From NCBI GenBank assembly GCA_030427705.1, contig JAUIBR010000049.1:1-48492 (forward strand): a stretch of 48,492 nucleotides of DNA. Direction: 5' to 3'. The stretch comes from a bacterium (GTDB lineage Bacteria; Myxococcota_A; Bradymonadia; Bradymonadales; Bradymonadaceae). Position 1 is the stretch's first letter. The number at the start of each line of letters is the position of its first letter. Below the pieces are notes generated by a model. The model saw nothing but the letters and a program-made list of their open reading frames with translations. It was not told the origin of the DNA and searched no databases. Made by a program: the position numbers and the translations under genes. Positions 32,946-42,237 of this stretch are shown in pieces.

Positions 32946-34865
32946 ATGTCTAACTACCGAATTTACCTCGCGTTCTCGCTCATCTTGAGCGCGGTCGTCC
33001 TCTTGATTTCTGCCTGCGCTGACTCCGTTGCTGGATGCCAATCCAGCTCCGATTGTCGCTCAGGCCGTATCTGCGTCAGCAATATTTGTGTCGATGGTGA
33101 TCTACCTGACCTCGATCTCGATCAGGGTCTCGAAGACATGAGCACGGACGCATCGGGCGATGGCGTGGTTGAGGTCGATTTTGGACTCGACCAAGGCCGT
33201 CCAGACATGGGCAGCGATATGGTCGTGGTCGATATGCCCAATGACATGCCGATGGTCGACATGGGTATGGATATGCCGCCGGTTGATATGCCAGCCGACA
33301 TGCCACCAGCCGATATGCCAGCCGACATGCCGCCCGCCGATATGCCGGCAGATATGCCGATGGTCGATATGCCCGCCGACATGCCGATGACGGACATGGG
33401 CATGGATATGCCAGCGGACATGAATCCGGGCAGTCCTCAGATTGAAGTGACGCCTACCCAGTTGGACTTTGGTGGAGTTATCGTCAACGCGTCTGCAACC
33501 GCTGCGATTCAGGTTCGAAACATTGGTACAGCAGACCTGGTTTTGACCTCGGTCGATCTGGGTGCGCCGTCGACCGGGTTCTCGGTCTCGCCTGTTGTAA
33601 CAGCCGCAGCACCACTGACGATCGCACCGAATGCGACTACGACGGTGACGGTGACATTCGCTCCGACCCAGCAGGCCAACTACCAAAACCGAGTCGAGAT
33701 CGACAGCAACGACACCGGCAATGCAACAGTCATCATCCCGCTGCGTGGGCGTGGCCGTAATCAAACGCAGCAGAGCTGCTTCTTCGCGGCGCCGGACAGT
33801 GTCGATTTCGGAACGGTTGCACCAGGAACCACCGGCTCGACCACGGTCACGATTGGAAACTGCTCACAAAATCAAAACGTCACAGTCACTCAGGCTTCGG
33901 TTCTGGGCATGAACTCGCCGTTCGCATTCACATTGTCTCAACCAACGCCGTTCGTACTCACGCCGGGAACCACTCAAACGGTTACGGTGACATACACGCC
34001 AACCGGCGCGGCTGCCGTTGCGGACACGCTTCGGTTCCGTTCGGATGGCCAGATTGGAACTCAAGAGGATGTTGACCTGTTTGGAAATGGCGGTGGTTGC
34101 ATCGACCCAATCGCGCAGGGTTCGAGCCGAAATGACGTCACCGACGCTCCGCGCTCGACTGGCATTCTCATCGGACCGCTCGATGCGGTTATCTTGGACG
34201 CAAGCCAAACTCAGACGCCATCGGGCGCCATCGATGCGACCTGGACCGTGACCCAAGCTCCCGCAGGAAGCACGGCATCAGTGAGCTCAAACAACCAATT
34301 CACGCCAGATGTCGTCGGTGAATATGAGTTGACCTTGGATGTTACGGATCCCAACACGATGACTGGCAGTTGCGCCCCGGCGACCCTGAAAGTTGTCCGG
34401 ATCCAGGGGCTGCCCGCGATCCGCGCGACGCTTACTTGGATCGCAAATCACGACTTGGATCTTCACCTCGTCCGGGACGACGCGAACGGTGCTTTCAACT
34501 TCTTCGATCCTCTTAATGACGCGCACTACGACAACCTGAACCCGGATTGGGGTGTTGCAGGTGTGGCGACGGACGACGCATTCCATCAGGGCGACGACAC
34601 CAATGGTTTCGGCCCAGAAACAGTGGACCTCGCGGCACTTGAGCCGGGCCGAAAGTATCGACTGGTCGTTCAGTTTGCGAGACGACAGGGGTTCCAACCG
34701 ATGCAATTCACGGCTAACTTGAGCATGACCGTAGCTTCTAGTCTGATTCCGATGGCGCGCAATCTTTCGCACACCTTCCAGATCAATCAGATTGGGACCT
34801 ACTGGATCACGTTTGAAGTCGATGGTACGACAGGCGCGATTACCAATATCGACATGACCCAATAG
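32946..34865 (+). CDS. Choice-of-anchor-type lipoprotein with Asp-Met-Pro repeat spacer
   Basis: 639 residues. The signal peptide ends LLISAC (Cys 24). A Cys module (CQSSSDCRSGRICVSNIC) and an acidic region lead into a spacer of DMPADMPPADMP units (about 95-158). Two ASH/HYDIN-like domains follow (LDFGGVIVNASATAAIQVRN and VDFGTVAPGTTGSTTVTIGN), then a PKD-like domain (ILDASQTQTPSGAIDATW) and a C-terminal domain with NHDLDLHL and NLNPDWGVAG. The domain order matches the lipoprotein at 15649, whose spacer is short; the two are paralogues. Six bases separate it from the kinase-ATPase gene, so they may be one unit. Confidence 0.85.
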   Translation: MSNYRIYLAFSLILSAVVLLISACADSVAGCQSSSDCRSGRICVSNICVDGDLPDLDLDQGLEDMSTDASGDGVVEVDFGLDQGRPDMGSDMVVVDMPNDMPMVDMGMDMPPVDMPADMPPADMPADMPPADMPADMPMVDMPADMPMTDMGMDMPADMNPGSPQIEVTPTQLDFGGVIVNASATAAIQVRNIGTADLVLTSVDLGAPSTGFSVSPVVTAAAPLTIAPNATTTVTVTFAPTQQANYQNRVEIDSNDTGNATVIIPLRGRGRNQTQQSCFFAAPDSVDFGTVAPGTTGSTTVTIGNCSQNQNVTVTQASVLGMNSPFAFTLSQPTPFVLTPGTTQTVTVTYTPTGAAAVADTLRFRSDGQIGTQEDVDLFGNGGGCIDPIAQGSSRNDVTDAPRSTGILIGPLDAVILDASQTQTPSGAIDATWTVTQAPAGSTASVSSNNQFTPDVVGEYELTLDVTDPNTMTGSCAPATLKVVRIQGLPAIRATLTWIANHDLDLHLVRDDANGAFNFFDPLNDAHYDNLNPDWGVAGVATDDAFHQGDDTNGFGPETVDLAALEPGRKYRLVVQFARRQGFQPMQFTANLSMTVASSLIPMARNLSHTFQINQIGTYWITFEVDGTTGAITNIDMTQ

Positions 34866-34871
34866 GGACCA

Positions 34872-37800
34872 ATGAGCGAAGGTCTGCCCAAAGTCGGCGA
34901 GCTCGTCGCGGGGCGATATCGAATTCTTCAGGAACTAGGCCGCGGTGGCTACGGTGTAGTCTATCGTGCCCGTCAGGATGTGATGGGGCGCGACGTCGCT
35001 ATCAAAATCCTGAACCCAGAAGCAGCTCAAAAAGAGTCGGAAGTCGAGCGTTTTCGCCGTGAAGTGTTTCACGCCAGTGGCCTTCGACACCCCAATACAA
35101 TTCAACTCTTTGATTTTGGCGAGACGAACGGCTTGTTCTTCATCGTCATGGAGTATCTTGAGGGCGTGAATCTTCGCGATCACGTGATGATGCACGGTGC
35201 TCTGACGCACGACCAAGCGCTTGAGGTCACGCTTCAGATCCTGAAATCGCTGCGCGAAGCGCACGAACACGGCATCGTTCACCGTGATCTGAAGCCCGAG
35301 AACATCTTTCTGCTCGATACGGGGTCGGAAGACGAGATCTTCGTCAAGGTCTTGGATTTTGGTCTCAGCAAATACGTCGAAGGCAGCCCATCGAAAGAGC
35401 CGACGCTCACCAAAGAGGGCGTGATCTTTGGAACCCCTCAGTACATGTCCCCCGAACAGGCATACGGCAAGAAGGTGCGCCCCGAAACGGATATCTACGC
35501 ATTGGGCCTGCTAGTTTTCGAGATGGTCACCGCGCGTTCGGCGTTCACCGGTCGAAGCTCGATGGAGATCTTGATCAAACAGGTCTCACAGCCGCTGCCC
35601 AACCTGCCGGATAAGCTGCAAGGGACCGTGGTCGCCGACTTTGTGGAAGTCTGTACGCAGAAAGAACAAGAGGACCGGTTCAGTAACGCTGGGTCGGCCT
35701 ACACCTGGTTGGTGCGCAAGCGCAGCGAGATCTCGATGGTCTCGATGCTCAATACGATTCCTAAAGCACCCGAAGAGCTGGCTCCACCGACCCCTGTCGA
35801 GACGTTGGCAGAACAGAGCCACGCCGAGCCAATATCGCTGAGCTATCCGCCCGTCGAGGAATTCGACATCGAGATGCGCCTGGCACAGCTGCCGTTGATG
35901 GGGCGTGAGCGGGAGCTCGACGAACTCATGCATTGGAGCAGGCAGTCGCTGTACACCGGCGGCGTGGCGTGGGTGACCGGTGGAATTGGCGTCGGCAAGA
36001 CTCGCGTCGTCGACGAGTGGATTCGACATCTCGAGCTTGAGGGCGTTCATGTCCTTCTCGGTAGCCATCACGAGGATGGCGGCACCCTCGAAGGTCTTCG
36101 CGAAGCACTGACTCCAGTGATTGAGCGGCCTTCGAACGAAAGCGCAACCATCCCTGACCAGCTGTCCTTCGATCGAATCAAGGAGCTGCGTGGCATCTTG
36201 AATGCCGATAGCGACCGTGAGTCGGAACTCGGCCAAGACTGGGCATTTGCCAGCATTGAGCAATCGCTCTATGCGCTTGCGCGTATCCGACCAACAGTCC
36301 TTGTCCTCGAAGACCTGCAGTACGCGGATTCCTTCACATTGCGTCTGCTCGACCACTGGCAAGAAGAGCTCGCCGGTCGTTCAATCCCGCTCGTGCTGGT
36401 GCTGACCAGCCGAACCGATGAGATGGGGAATTCCGAAAAGCTGAACCAGCTCTCCAATCTGACGGGACGCTATGTTGGGATGTCGTTCGCGTACGCGTTG
36501 CATCTCAACCGGTTGACCGAGGACGACTCCCGCAAGTTGCTGCGTTATCTGATGCCGCTGCGTGACGACGTGGTCGAGTACATCGCGGGCCTGGCCAAAG
36601 GCAATCCGCTGTTCCTAACTCAGGTCATCCGATACCTGGCCGAAGAGAACTTCCTTGCTTATGACGAGGGTCATGGCCACTGGGCGCCGGCGGAAGGCAT
36701 CGACCTGCGCGGTCGTTTGGTTCCACCAACGCTGCAGGACCTTCTGCTTCGTCGTGTGAAGACCTTGGTGTCGAACCACAAGCTTGGGTCGGTGCTCAAA
36801 GCGCTTCTTTGCCGCGCGATGATCCTGGGCAATCGGTTTGAGCTACGCTTGCTCAAAGACCTGTTGCACCGAGAGGGCCGGCAGGATCTTGAAAGCTATA
36901 TGGATGATGCGCTCCAGCGGCTAGGCCGTTCGGGCGTTCTCAATGCGACGGTGATGGGCAATCAGGCAGCGATGGAGTTTGCCTACAATATCACTCGACG
37001 TGCGCTCTTGGATTCGGAGATCTCAGTTGGCGAAAACCTCGCCGAGATTCATCGAATTGCGGCAGAGGTTAAGCACGAATTCTACAAGAATGCGGCCCGC
37101 GAACGCCGCGGTGAGCTAGCGAGCTCGATCGCAGAGCATTTCCAGAGCGCCGGCAATCGCAAGGAGGCCCTGTCCTGGCTGATGACAGCTGCTGAACATG
37201 CAGAAGAGGCACAAGACTTTCGAGCGGCGCTTGATTGCTATAACGATGCCGAAAGCACCCTGACGGAGTCGCTTGATCCAGATGGTGAACGTTTGCTGCA
37301 GATTCGCCTGGCACAGGGACGATTGCATACGTTCCTTGGCGAGTTCGGCCACGCGGAATATGCCTTGGAGCGAGCGCGCGAAGAGGCTCAACGCGTTGGC
37401 GACACAGTTGGCCAAGCGCTCACCGGTGAGTCGCTCGCGGGTGTTTTGCAATTGCTCGCCCGCTACGACGAGGCCACCGACTACTACCAGTCCACAATCC
37501 AACTTTTCACCTCGTACCAAGATACGGCAGGTGTGTTGCGATGTCGTGTGGGCTTGGGCGAGGTCGAGCGCTACAAGGGTCACTATCTACGAGCGACAGA
37601 AGTATTTAGCAGCTGCTTGAAAGACGCGCTCAAGGAAGAACTACCAGAGATCGAAGTCCGATGTCTCTATGGCTTGGGCCAGTGCTACTACGCAGCGGGC
37701 AAGCTCAACGACGCTCGCGACGCATTCCAAAAGACGCGCAAACGCGCTGAGCTAGGAAAGAACTGGCGATTGGTTAGCCAGGTCGATATTGAGCTCGCCC

Positions 37801-38777
37801 TGATGGCGTTTCTCACAGAATCGACCGCGCGCTCCGAAGCGCTCGCAACCGCAGCACTAGAGGCCAAGCGCAACCTTGGGGATTCTCTGGGGCAGTCTTT
37901 TGCGCATCTGACGCTAGGCATGTGCTTGCGCCGTTGCAGCCGAATCGGCGAGGCCGAGTACCATGTCCGCCGGGCACGCACGATCAGCGAACGATTGGCC
38001 CACAAGTATGGTGTGGCGAAGGCCATCCTACTCGAAGGCGAGATCGCTTGGATGAAAGGCGATCTGGATGAAGCGCTCAAATTTGGAATGGAAGCGCTCC
38101 AGCTCCATATCGAGCTGGCCGACTCCCACGGTGAAGCACTTTCGCTCATCTACTTGGGCTTGTTCGAGATTGAGCGCGGCAAACCCGAAGACGCCCGAAA
38201 ATACCTGACGGCGGCATTAGACCTCGGCGGAAAGGAGGCCCTCGGCCTTTACCAGGCCAACTGCCTGCTCTTCCTGGGCATGTGCTACGAGAGCGAGGGT
38301 GAGTTCGAGGAAGCGGTGGCGCTCTACGGTGAGGCCTTGCAGCTTTCAGAAGGATTTGGAAACCGCGAGATTGCGTCACTTGCCGCAATCAGCCTCGCCA
38401 AACTTCACCTCGTCATGGGTGATATCGAGGCTGCGAAGACCGAGATTCCGATTGCTCGCAACCAGGCCGAGCTGCTTGGAAACAACATCGCATTGATGTT
38501 CGCGGTCGCAGGTGAGGCGTGGCTTGCGCGACTGTTAAACAATCCTCATGTGCTTCAAAACTCGCTCCAGAAACTCCGTCTGCTTAGCGACAATCGCAGC
38601 GGCATGAATCTGCGAGTACCTGAGCGATTGACGCATCTCGGCGCGAAAACTGTGGACAGGCTCAGCCCCAAGATTTCATCTCCAATTGTGCTGGCAGTTG
38701 CTGAGGTCATCGAATCTCTCGGTTCCGAAGACCTTGCAAACGGGCTTCGAAAGAAGCTGTCCGCCAAAGAAGCCTAA
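34872..38777 (+). CDS. Ser/Thr kinase fused to AAA-type ATPase and TPR repeats (PknK-like)
   Basis: 1301 residues. The kinase domain (about 16-275) has GRGGYGVV (23-30), K45 in VAIK, IVHRDLKPEN (H137, D139), DFG and the activation loop FGTPQYMSPEQ. A linker joins a STAND/AAA ATPase: LMGRERELDEL, Walker A GGIGVGKT (370-377) and Walker B LVLEDLQYAD. The C-terminal half (about 730-1280) is helical with at least ten TPR-like units (GQALTGESLAGVLQLL, GQSFAHLTLGMCLRR and others). This is the architecture of MalT/PknK-like signalling proteins common in myxobacteria: ATP-driven assembly controlled by phosphorylation and ligand binding to the TPRs. No membrane segment and no DNA-binding domain are seen. 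Confidence 0.92.
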   Translation: MSEGLPKVGELVAGRYRILQELGRGGYGVVYRARQDVMGRDVAIKILNPEAAQKESEVERFRREVFHASGLRHPNTIQLFDFGETNGLFFIVMEYLEGVNLRDHVMMHGALTHDQALEVTLQILKSLREAHEHGIVHRDLKPENIFLLDTGSEDEIFVKVLDFGLSKYVEGSPSKEPTLTKEGVIFGTPQYMSPEQAYGKKVRPETDIYALGLLVFEMVTARSAFTGRSSMEILIKQVSQPLPNLPDKLQGTVVADFVEVCTQKEQEDRFSNAGSAYTWLVRKRSEISMVSMLNTIPKAPEELAPPTPVETLAEQSHAEPISLSYPPVEEFDIEMRLAQLPLMGRERELDELMHWSRQSLYTGGVAWVTGGIGVGKTRVVDEWIRHLELEGVHVLLGSHHEDGGTLEGLREALTPVIERPSNESATIPDQLSFDRIKELRGILNADSDRESELGQDWAFASIEQSLYALARIRPTVLVLEDLQYADSFTLRLLDHWQEELAGRSIPLVLVLTSRTDEMGNSEKLNQLSNLTGRYVGMSFAYALHLNRLTEDDSRKLLRYLMPLRDDVVEYIAGLAKGNPLFLTQVIRYLAEENFLAYDEGHGHWAPAEGIDLRGRLVPPTLQDLLLRRVKTLVSNHKLGSVLKALLCRAMILGNRFELRLLKDLLHREGRQDLESYMDDALQRLGRSGVLNATVMGNQAAMEFAYNITRRALLDSEISVGENLAEIHRIAAEVKHEFYKNAARERRGELASSIAEHFQSAGNRKEALSWLMTAAEHAEEAQDFRAALDCYNDAESTLTESLDPDGERLLQIRLAQGRLHTFLGEFGHAEYALERAREEAQRVGDTVGQALTGESLAGVLQLLARYDEATDYYQSTIQLFTSYQDTAGVLRCRVGLGEVERYKGHYLRATEVFSSCLKDALKEELPEIEVRCLYGLGQCYYAAGKLNDARDAFQKTRKRAELGKNWRLVSQVDIELALMAFLTESTARSEALATAALEAKRNLGDSLGQSFAHLTLGMCLRRCSRIGEAEYHVRRARTISERLAHKYGVAKAILLEGEIAWMKGDLDEALKFGMEALQLHIELADSHGEALSLIYLGLFEIERGKPEDARKYLTAALDLGGKEALGLYQANCLLFLGMCYESEGEFEEAVALYGEALQLSEGFGNREIASLAAISLAKLHLVMGDIEAAKTEIPIARNQAELLGNNIALMFAVAGEAWLARLLNNPHVLQNSLQKLRLLSDNRSGMNLRVPERLTHLGAKTVDRLSPKISSPIVLAVAEVIESLGSEDLANGLRKKLSAKEA

Positions 38778-38778
38778 C

Positions 38779-39315
38779 CTACTTTCTTAGAAGAAACCGG
38801 ATTCGAGTGGAGCCGTAGATTCTCTCGTCGTCGAGGTCGAACTCTGCGTGTTCGGCCGGCTCTTCATCCGTCGACTGCTCCACCACGACCAGACACGCGG
38901 TTGTGATCTTCGCGGCCTGAGACATCGTCTCCAAAGCCGCTTGTGCAAGGCCTTGGTCGTAAGGGGGGTCCAGAAAGACAACGTCGGGTTCGTGTTCCAG
39001 CTGCGTCAAAGCGCGCTCAAACGGCATGGCCAAGACTTTGGCCAGTTCAGTCGCCCCAATTCGCTCCAAGTTCTCTTCGACCAACGCGATGGACGCAGAA
39101 TGTTTATCTGCGAAATAGGCGAAATCCGCGCCGCGGCTAAGCGCTTCGCAACCGAGCGCTCCGGTTCCAGCGAATCCGTCGAAGACGACCGCTTCATCGA
39201 ACCTTCCCAGGATTGCAAACAATGACTCCCGAACTCGGTCGGTGGTCGGACGCACCCTGTCGTTGCTGGGCGTGGCCAGGGTCTGACCTTTTGCAAATCC
39301 ACTGATGATGCGCAT
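38779..39315 (-). CDS. rsmD: 16S rRNA (guanine966-N2)-methyltransferase RsmD
   Basis: 178 residues, the usual size. It starts MRIISGFAKGQTL, a typical RsmD N-terminus, then RPTTDRVRESLFAIL, SAM motif I VFDGFAGTGALGCEALSRGA and the amino-methylase motif FLDPPYDQG. It methylates G966 of 16S rRNA during 30S assembly. The gene starts one base after the stop of the rhomboid-like gene and has no separate Shine-Dalgarno sequence, so translation is coupled. It ends one base from the stop of the convergent kinase-ATPase gene. Confidence 0.93.
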   Translation of the reverse strand: MRIISGFAKGQTLATPSNDRVRPTTDRVRESLFAILGRFDEAVVFDGFAGTGALGCEALSRGADFAYFADKHSASIALVEENLERIGATELAKVLAMPFERALTQLEHEPDVVFLDPPYDQGLAQAALETMSQAAKITTACLVVVEQSTDEEPAEHAEFDLDDERIYGSTRIRFLLRK

Positions 39316-39316
39316 C

Positions 39317-40042
39317 TTAGTTCATGTACTTGCGGTCGATGCCGTTGGACTTTGATTTGCCGTTCGGTTTGTCGTCCTCTGGCGTGCGAACGATCTTGAG
39401 GCGTCGCCGCGCACTCCACAGGCGATACCGGGTGCGAATGTCACGCAGACTCGCGGACATGCCGTCGCCCGAAAGGACGATTCCCATCAACGCGCCAGTT
39501 ATGGTCGCGGCGAGGTGAAGCCAAAGCTGCCCGACGATAGACATCACGATGCTCAAGCCCAGAAAGAACGCCAGCATCGTCTTGCCGGTCATCGGGACGA
39601 AGAAGAAGTTTAGGCGACGGTTCCATGCTTTCCAGCAATAGGCTGCAACCAACGCCATCGTTGGCGCTTGAAAGCCTGAATATGCGCCGTCCACGACGAA
39701 CTGCAATCCTGCGACGACCACACCGGAGGCCAAGATCGAAACGATCACCATCTTCCAAAATGCTGCCGTGCCTTGTTGTTGCTCGATCTCAGCGCCAAAC
39801 AACCAGATCGCGATGCCGGCGAATAATATCGCCATGAAACCGGGCTCGAAAAATGCGTGCGTGAATAGTGTCCAGACCTGATATTGCTCGATGATTCGGT
39901 CGACACTCAGCACCAAGTAGGCCTCTTTGATCTCACCAAACGGTGGAATCATGATCGAGGAGAACCATGCCACGAACAGCACCGCGATACTCGCGATGAC
40001 GCTCTTGGAAAATGGCGGCCAGACAAATTGGTACTGTTGCAA
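39317..40042 (-). CDS. Rhomboid-like membrane protein lacking the catalytic serine
   Basis: 241 residues with six likely membrane segments. It starts with TTG at 40042, preceded by GGGAG six or seven bases upstream. The loop-one region VWTLFTHAFFEPGFMAILF matches the rhomboid W-x-L-T-H-x-F pattern, and a late segment keeps a His (WLHLAATITGALMG). Where active rhomboids have GxSG, this one reads GFQAPTMAL with no Ser, so it is probably inactive, like derlins, TMEM115 and iRhoms. The cytoplasmic tail is basic (RRRLKIVRTP). It forms a two-gene unit with rsmD. Confidence 0.78.
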   Translation of the reverse strand: MQQYQFVWPPFSKSVIASIAVLFVAWFSSIMIPPFGEIKEAYLVLSVDRIIEQYQVWTLFTHAFFEPGFMAILFAGIAIWLFGAEIEQQQGTAAFWKMVIVSILASGVVVAGLQFVVDGAYSGFQAPTMALVAAYCWKAWNRRLNFFFVPMTGKTMLAFFLGLSIVMSIVGQLWLHLAATITGALMGIVLSGDGMSASLRDIRTRYRLWSARRRLKIVRTPEDDKPNGKSKSNGIDRKYMN

Positions 40043-40173
40043 AACGGCTCCCGATTACACGCTCACACTATGAACGTATTCGTACAGAGATCCAAAAGGC
40101 AACATTCCAAAGTTCGATTCAATGGAAGATCTGCGATATGATTCGCGCAAGCGGTCCCCACATCGAGACAATC

Positions 40174-42231
40174 ATGCCCCGATATATTTCATTGCTTGCC
40201 ACAGTTGCGCTGCTTGCCGCGTGTTCATCAGACACGACCGGTACGGGCACGCGCGACAACAACGGCAACAATCAAAACAACGTCAACAACTCGAATAACG
40301 CCAATAACGGCAACAACGTCAATAACCGGAACTCCGTCGCTTCATTAGCGATTGAGCCCGCGGTCGCCGACCTGGTGTCCGTAGACGCAGCTGAGGTTAC
40401 CCAACAGTTCTCGGCCGTTGCGACGTTGACTGATGGCAGTACCAACTCGACGCTGCCAACGATCTGGGAGATTGACGATCTGCGCATCGGTCGAATCGGC
40501 GAGCGTGACGGTGTATTCACCGGCAATGGCTTGGTGGGCGGTGAAGCGACGATCACAGCGACCTTGGTTGATGACGCTTCGAAGAGCGCCACCGCGATCG
40601 TTCGTGTTCGCCTCGAACGCGAGCTCATCACCATGGGTTCACCGGCGGACATCGCAATGAGCTTCCAAGGAGCTGGTGTCGACGATGCGGCGCGCGCTGC
40701 AGCGATGGTCTACCCCTTGGAAGGCGCAGTGATGCCGCAGAACGTGTATCCCGCTGATGTGCAGTGGGAGCGCGGTGTTGCTGGCGACCGCTTTCGAATC
40801 ACGCTCGAAAAACCGAACGCAAAAATCACGGCGTACGCCGAACATTCGGGCGCTGGATTTGGGAATCACTGGCTTGTGGACGAGGACTCCTGGCGCTCAA
40901 TCGCACAGACTGACCCCACCGATGAGATGACCATCACGGTCGACCGCTGGGAGGCCGCTAGCAGCGAATACCTTCGCGGAGCTCCCGTGACCATGCGGTT
41001 CGCCGAGGCCGCTCTGTCCGGCTCGGTCTACTACTGGGATATCGCGGCGGGTCGGATCGTTCGTATCAACGACGGCTCCGGGACCCGCGAAGAGTTCATG
41101 CCTACACCTCCTACAAGCCCGAACGGCGAATCGTGTGTAGGCTGCCATACCGTGAGCAACGACGGTCGCTACATGGTTGGCCGCTTGGGTGGCGGCTACA
41201 ACGCAGGCGCGGTCTTCGACCTGACGCAAGACCTCACCCAAAGTCCACCACCAACCGAATATGCCGTCAGCGGCAGCTCCCCGTATTGGAACTTCGCGAC
41301 TTGGTCACCGGACAACTCACGTTTGGTCGTGACCGGGAATGAGTGGAACCTACAAGGCATGCGGCTTGTTGACCCATTTGCTGGCACGGACGTCGCCCTT
41401 CAGGGCGGAGCACTTCCCGGCGCCGGCACAACGCATCCTGCGTGGTCACCAGACGGAACACTCTTGGCCTACGTCGCGAATGCAGGTGGGTTTGGAGGCT
41501 CCAACGTCACGGGCGATATCGCGCTGATGGACGTTCCCGCTGCAGACACATTTGAAAATCCACGAACGATCCAGGCCGGAAACGCCGTTCCGAACGCCGT
41601 CCCCGCCGGAAATGCAGCAAGCTACCCAACGTGGTCACCAGACTCCGAGTGGATTGCGTTTGCACACGGAACTGGCTCACGAAGCGAAGACCAGCAATCT
41701 GCGCTCTACTTGATGCGCCGAGACGGCACGGGCTTGGTGCGCTTGGACAATGCGTCGGGAGGCCCGAACGCGACAAACACATTCCTGCCGAACTTCTCAC
41801 CATTCGATCAGGGCGGCTATTTCTGGGTCAGCTACCTTTCGCGTCGCGACTACGGAAACAACGAGGTTGGAACCAAAGGAAGCGGACTTCAGCAGATTTG
41901 GGTGTCGGCGATCAAAGCCAATCCCATGGCTGGCGAGGACCCCTCGGAGGTCGGCTATTGGCTCCCTGCGCAGAACACACAATCTCGCAATATCTCCGCC
42001 TACTGGGCACCGCGCGCCTGTCGGATGGATGGCGAAGGCTGTTCCGTCGGCACGGAATGCTGCAGTGGCGAGTGCACGCCGAACGCCAATGGTGAGCTTG
42101 TATGCTCCCCGCCACCGCCGGACCGATGTCGCGAGATCGGCGAGTCATGCAACCAGGTTTCAGACTGCTGCAATGCCGACCGTGGCGATATCATCTGCCA
42201 ATCCAATGCCTGTATTCGAATCGTGAACTAG
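40174..42231 (+). CDS. Lipoprotein with Asn-rich spacer, heme c site and TolB-like propeller
   Basis: 685 residues from the ATG at 40174 (GAG seven bases upstream). The signal peptide ends LLAAC (Cys 17). A spacer of NN-x units (about 29-48) is followed by a Big-like domain (SVASLAIEPAVADLV, ATITATLVDD), then a domain with one CVGCH heme c site (C321, C324, H325). After it come TolB/WD40-type PD40 repeats (WSPDNSRLVVTG, WSPDGTLLAYVA, WSPDSEWIAFAH), four or five blades of a propeller. The end has two Cys modules (CSVGTECCSGEC and CNQVSDCCNADRG). A single heme would make it an electron-transfer or sensing protein; cytochrome maturation genes are not in the window. Confidence 0.85.
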   Translation: MPRYISLLATVALLAACSSDTTGTGTRDNNGNNQNNVNNSNNANNGNNVNNRNSVASLAIEPAVADLVSVDAAEVTQQFSAVATLTDGSTNSTLPTIWEIDDLRIGRIGERDGVFTGNGLVGGEATITATLVDDASKSATAIVRVRLERELITMGSPADIAMSFQGAGVDDAARAAAMVYPLEGAVMPQNVYPADVQWERGVAGDRFRITLEKPNAKITAYAEHSGAGFGNHWLVDEDSWRSIAQTDPTDEMTITVDRWEAASSEYLRGAPVTMRFAEAALSGSVYYWDIAAGRIVRINDGSGTREEFMPTPPTSPNGESCVGCHTVSNDGRYMVGRLGGGYNAGAVFDLTQDLTQSPPPTEYAVSGSSPYWNFATWSPDNSRLVVTGNEWNLQGMRLVDPFAGTDVALQGGALPGAGTTHPAWSPDGTLLAYVANAGGFGGSNVTGDIALMDVPAADTFENPRTIQAGNAVPNAVPAGNAASYPTWSPDSEWIAFAHGTGSRSEDQQSALYLMRRDGTGLVRLDNASGGPNATNTFLPNFSPFDQGGYFWVSYLSRRDYGNNEVGTKGSGLQQIWVSAIKANPMAGEDPSEVGYWLPAQNTQSRNISAYWAPRACRMDGEGCSVGTECCSGECTPNANGELVCSPPPPDRCREIGESCNQVSDCCNADRGDIICQSNACIRIVN

Positions 42232-42237
42232 GCTGAC

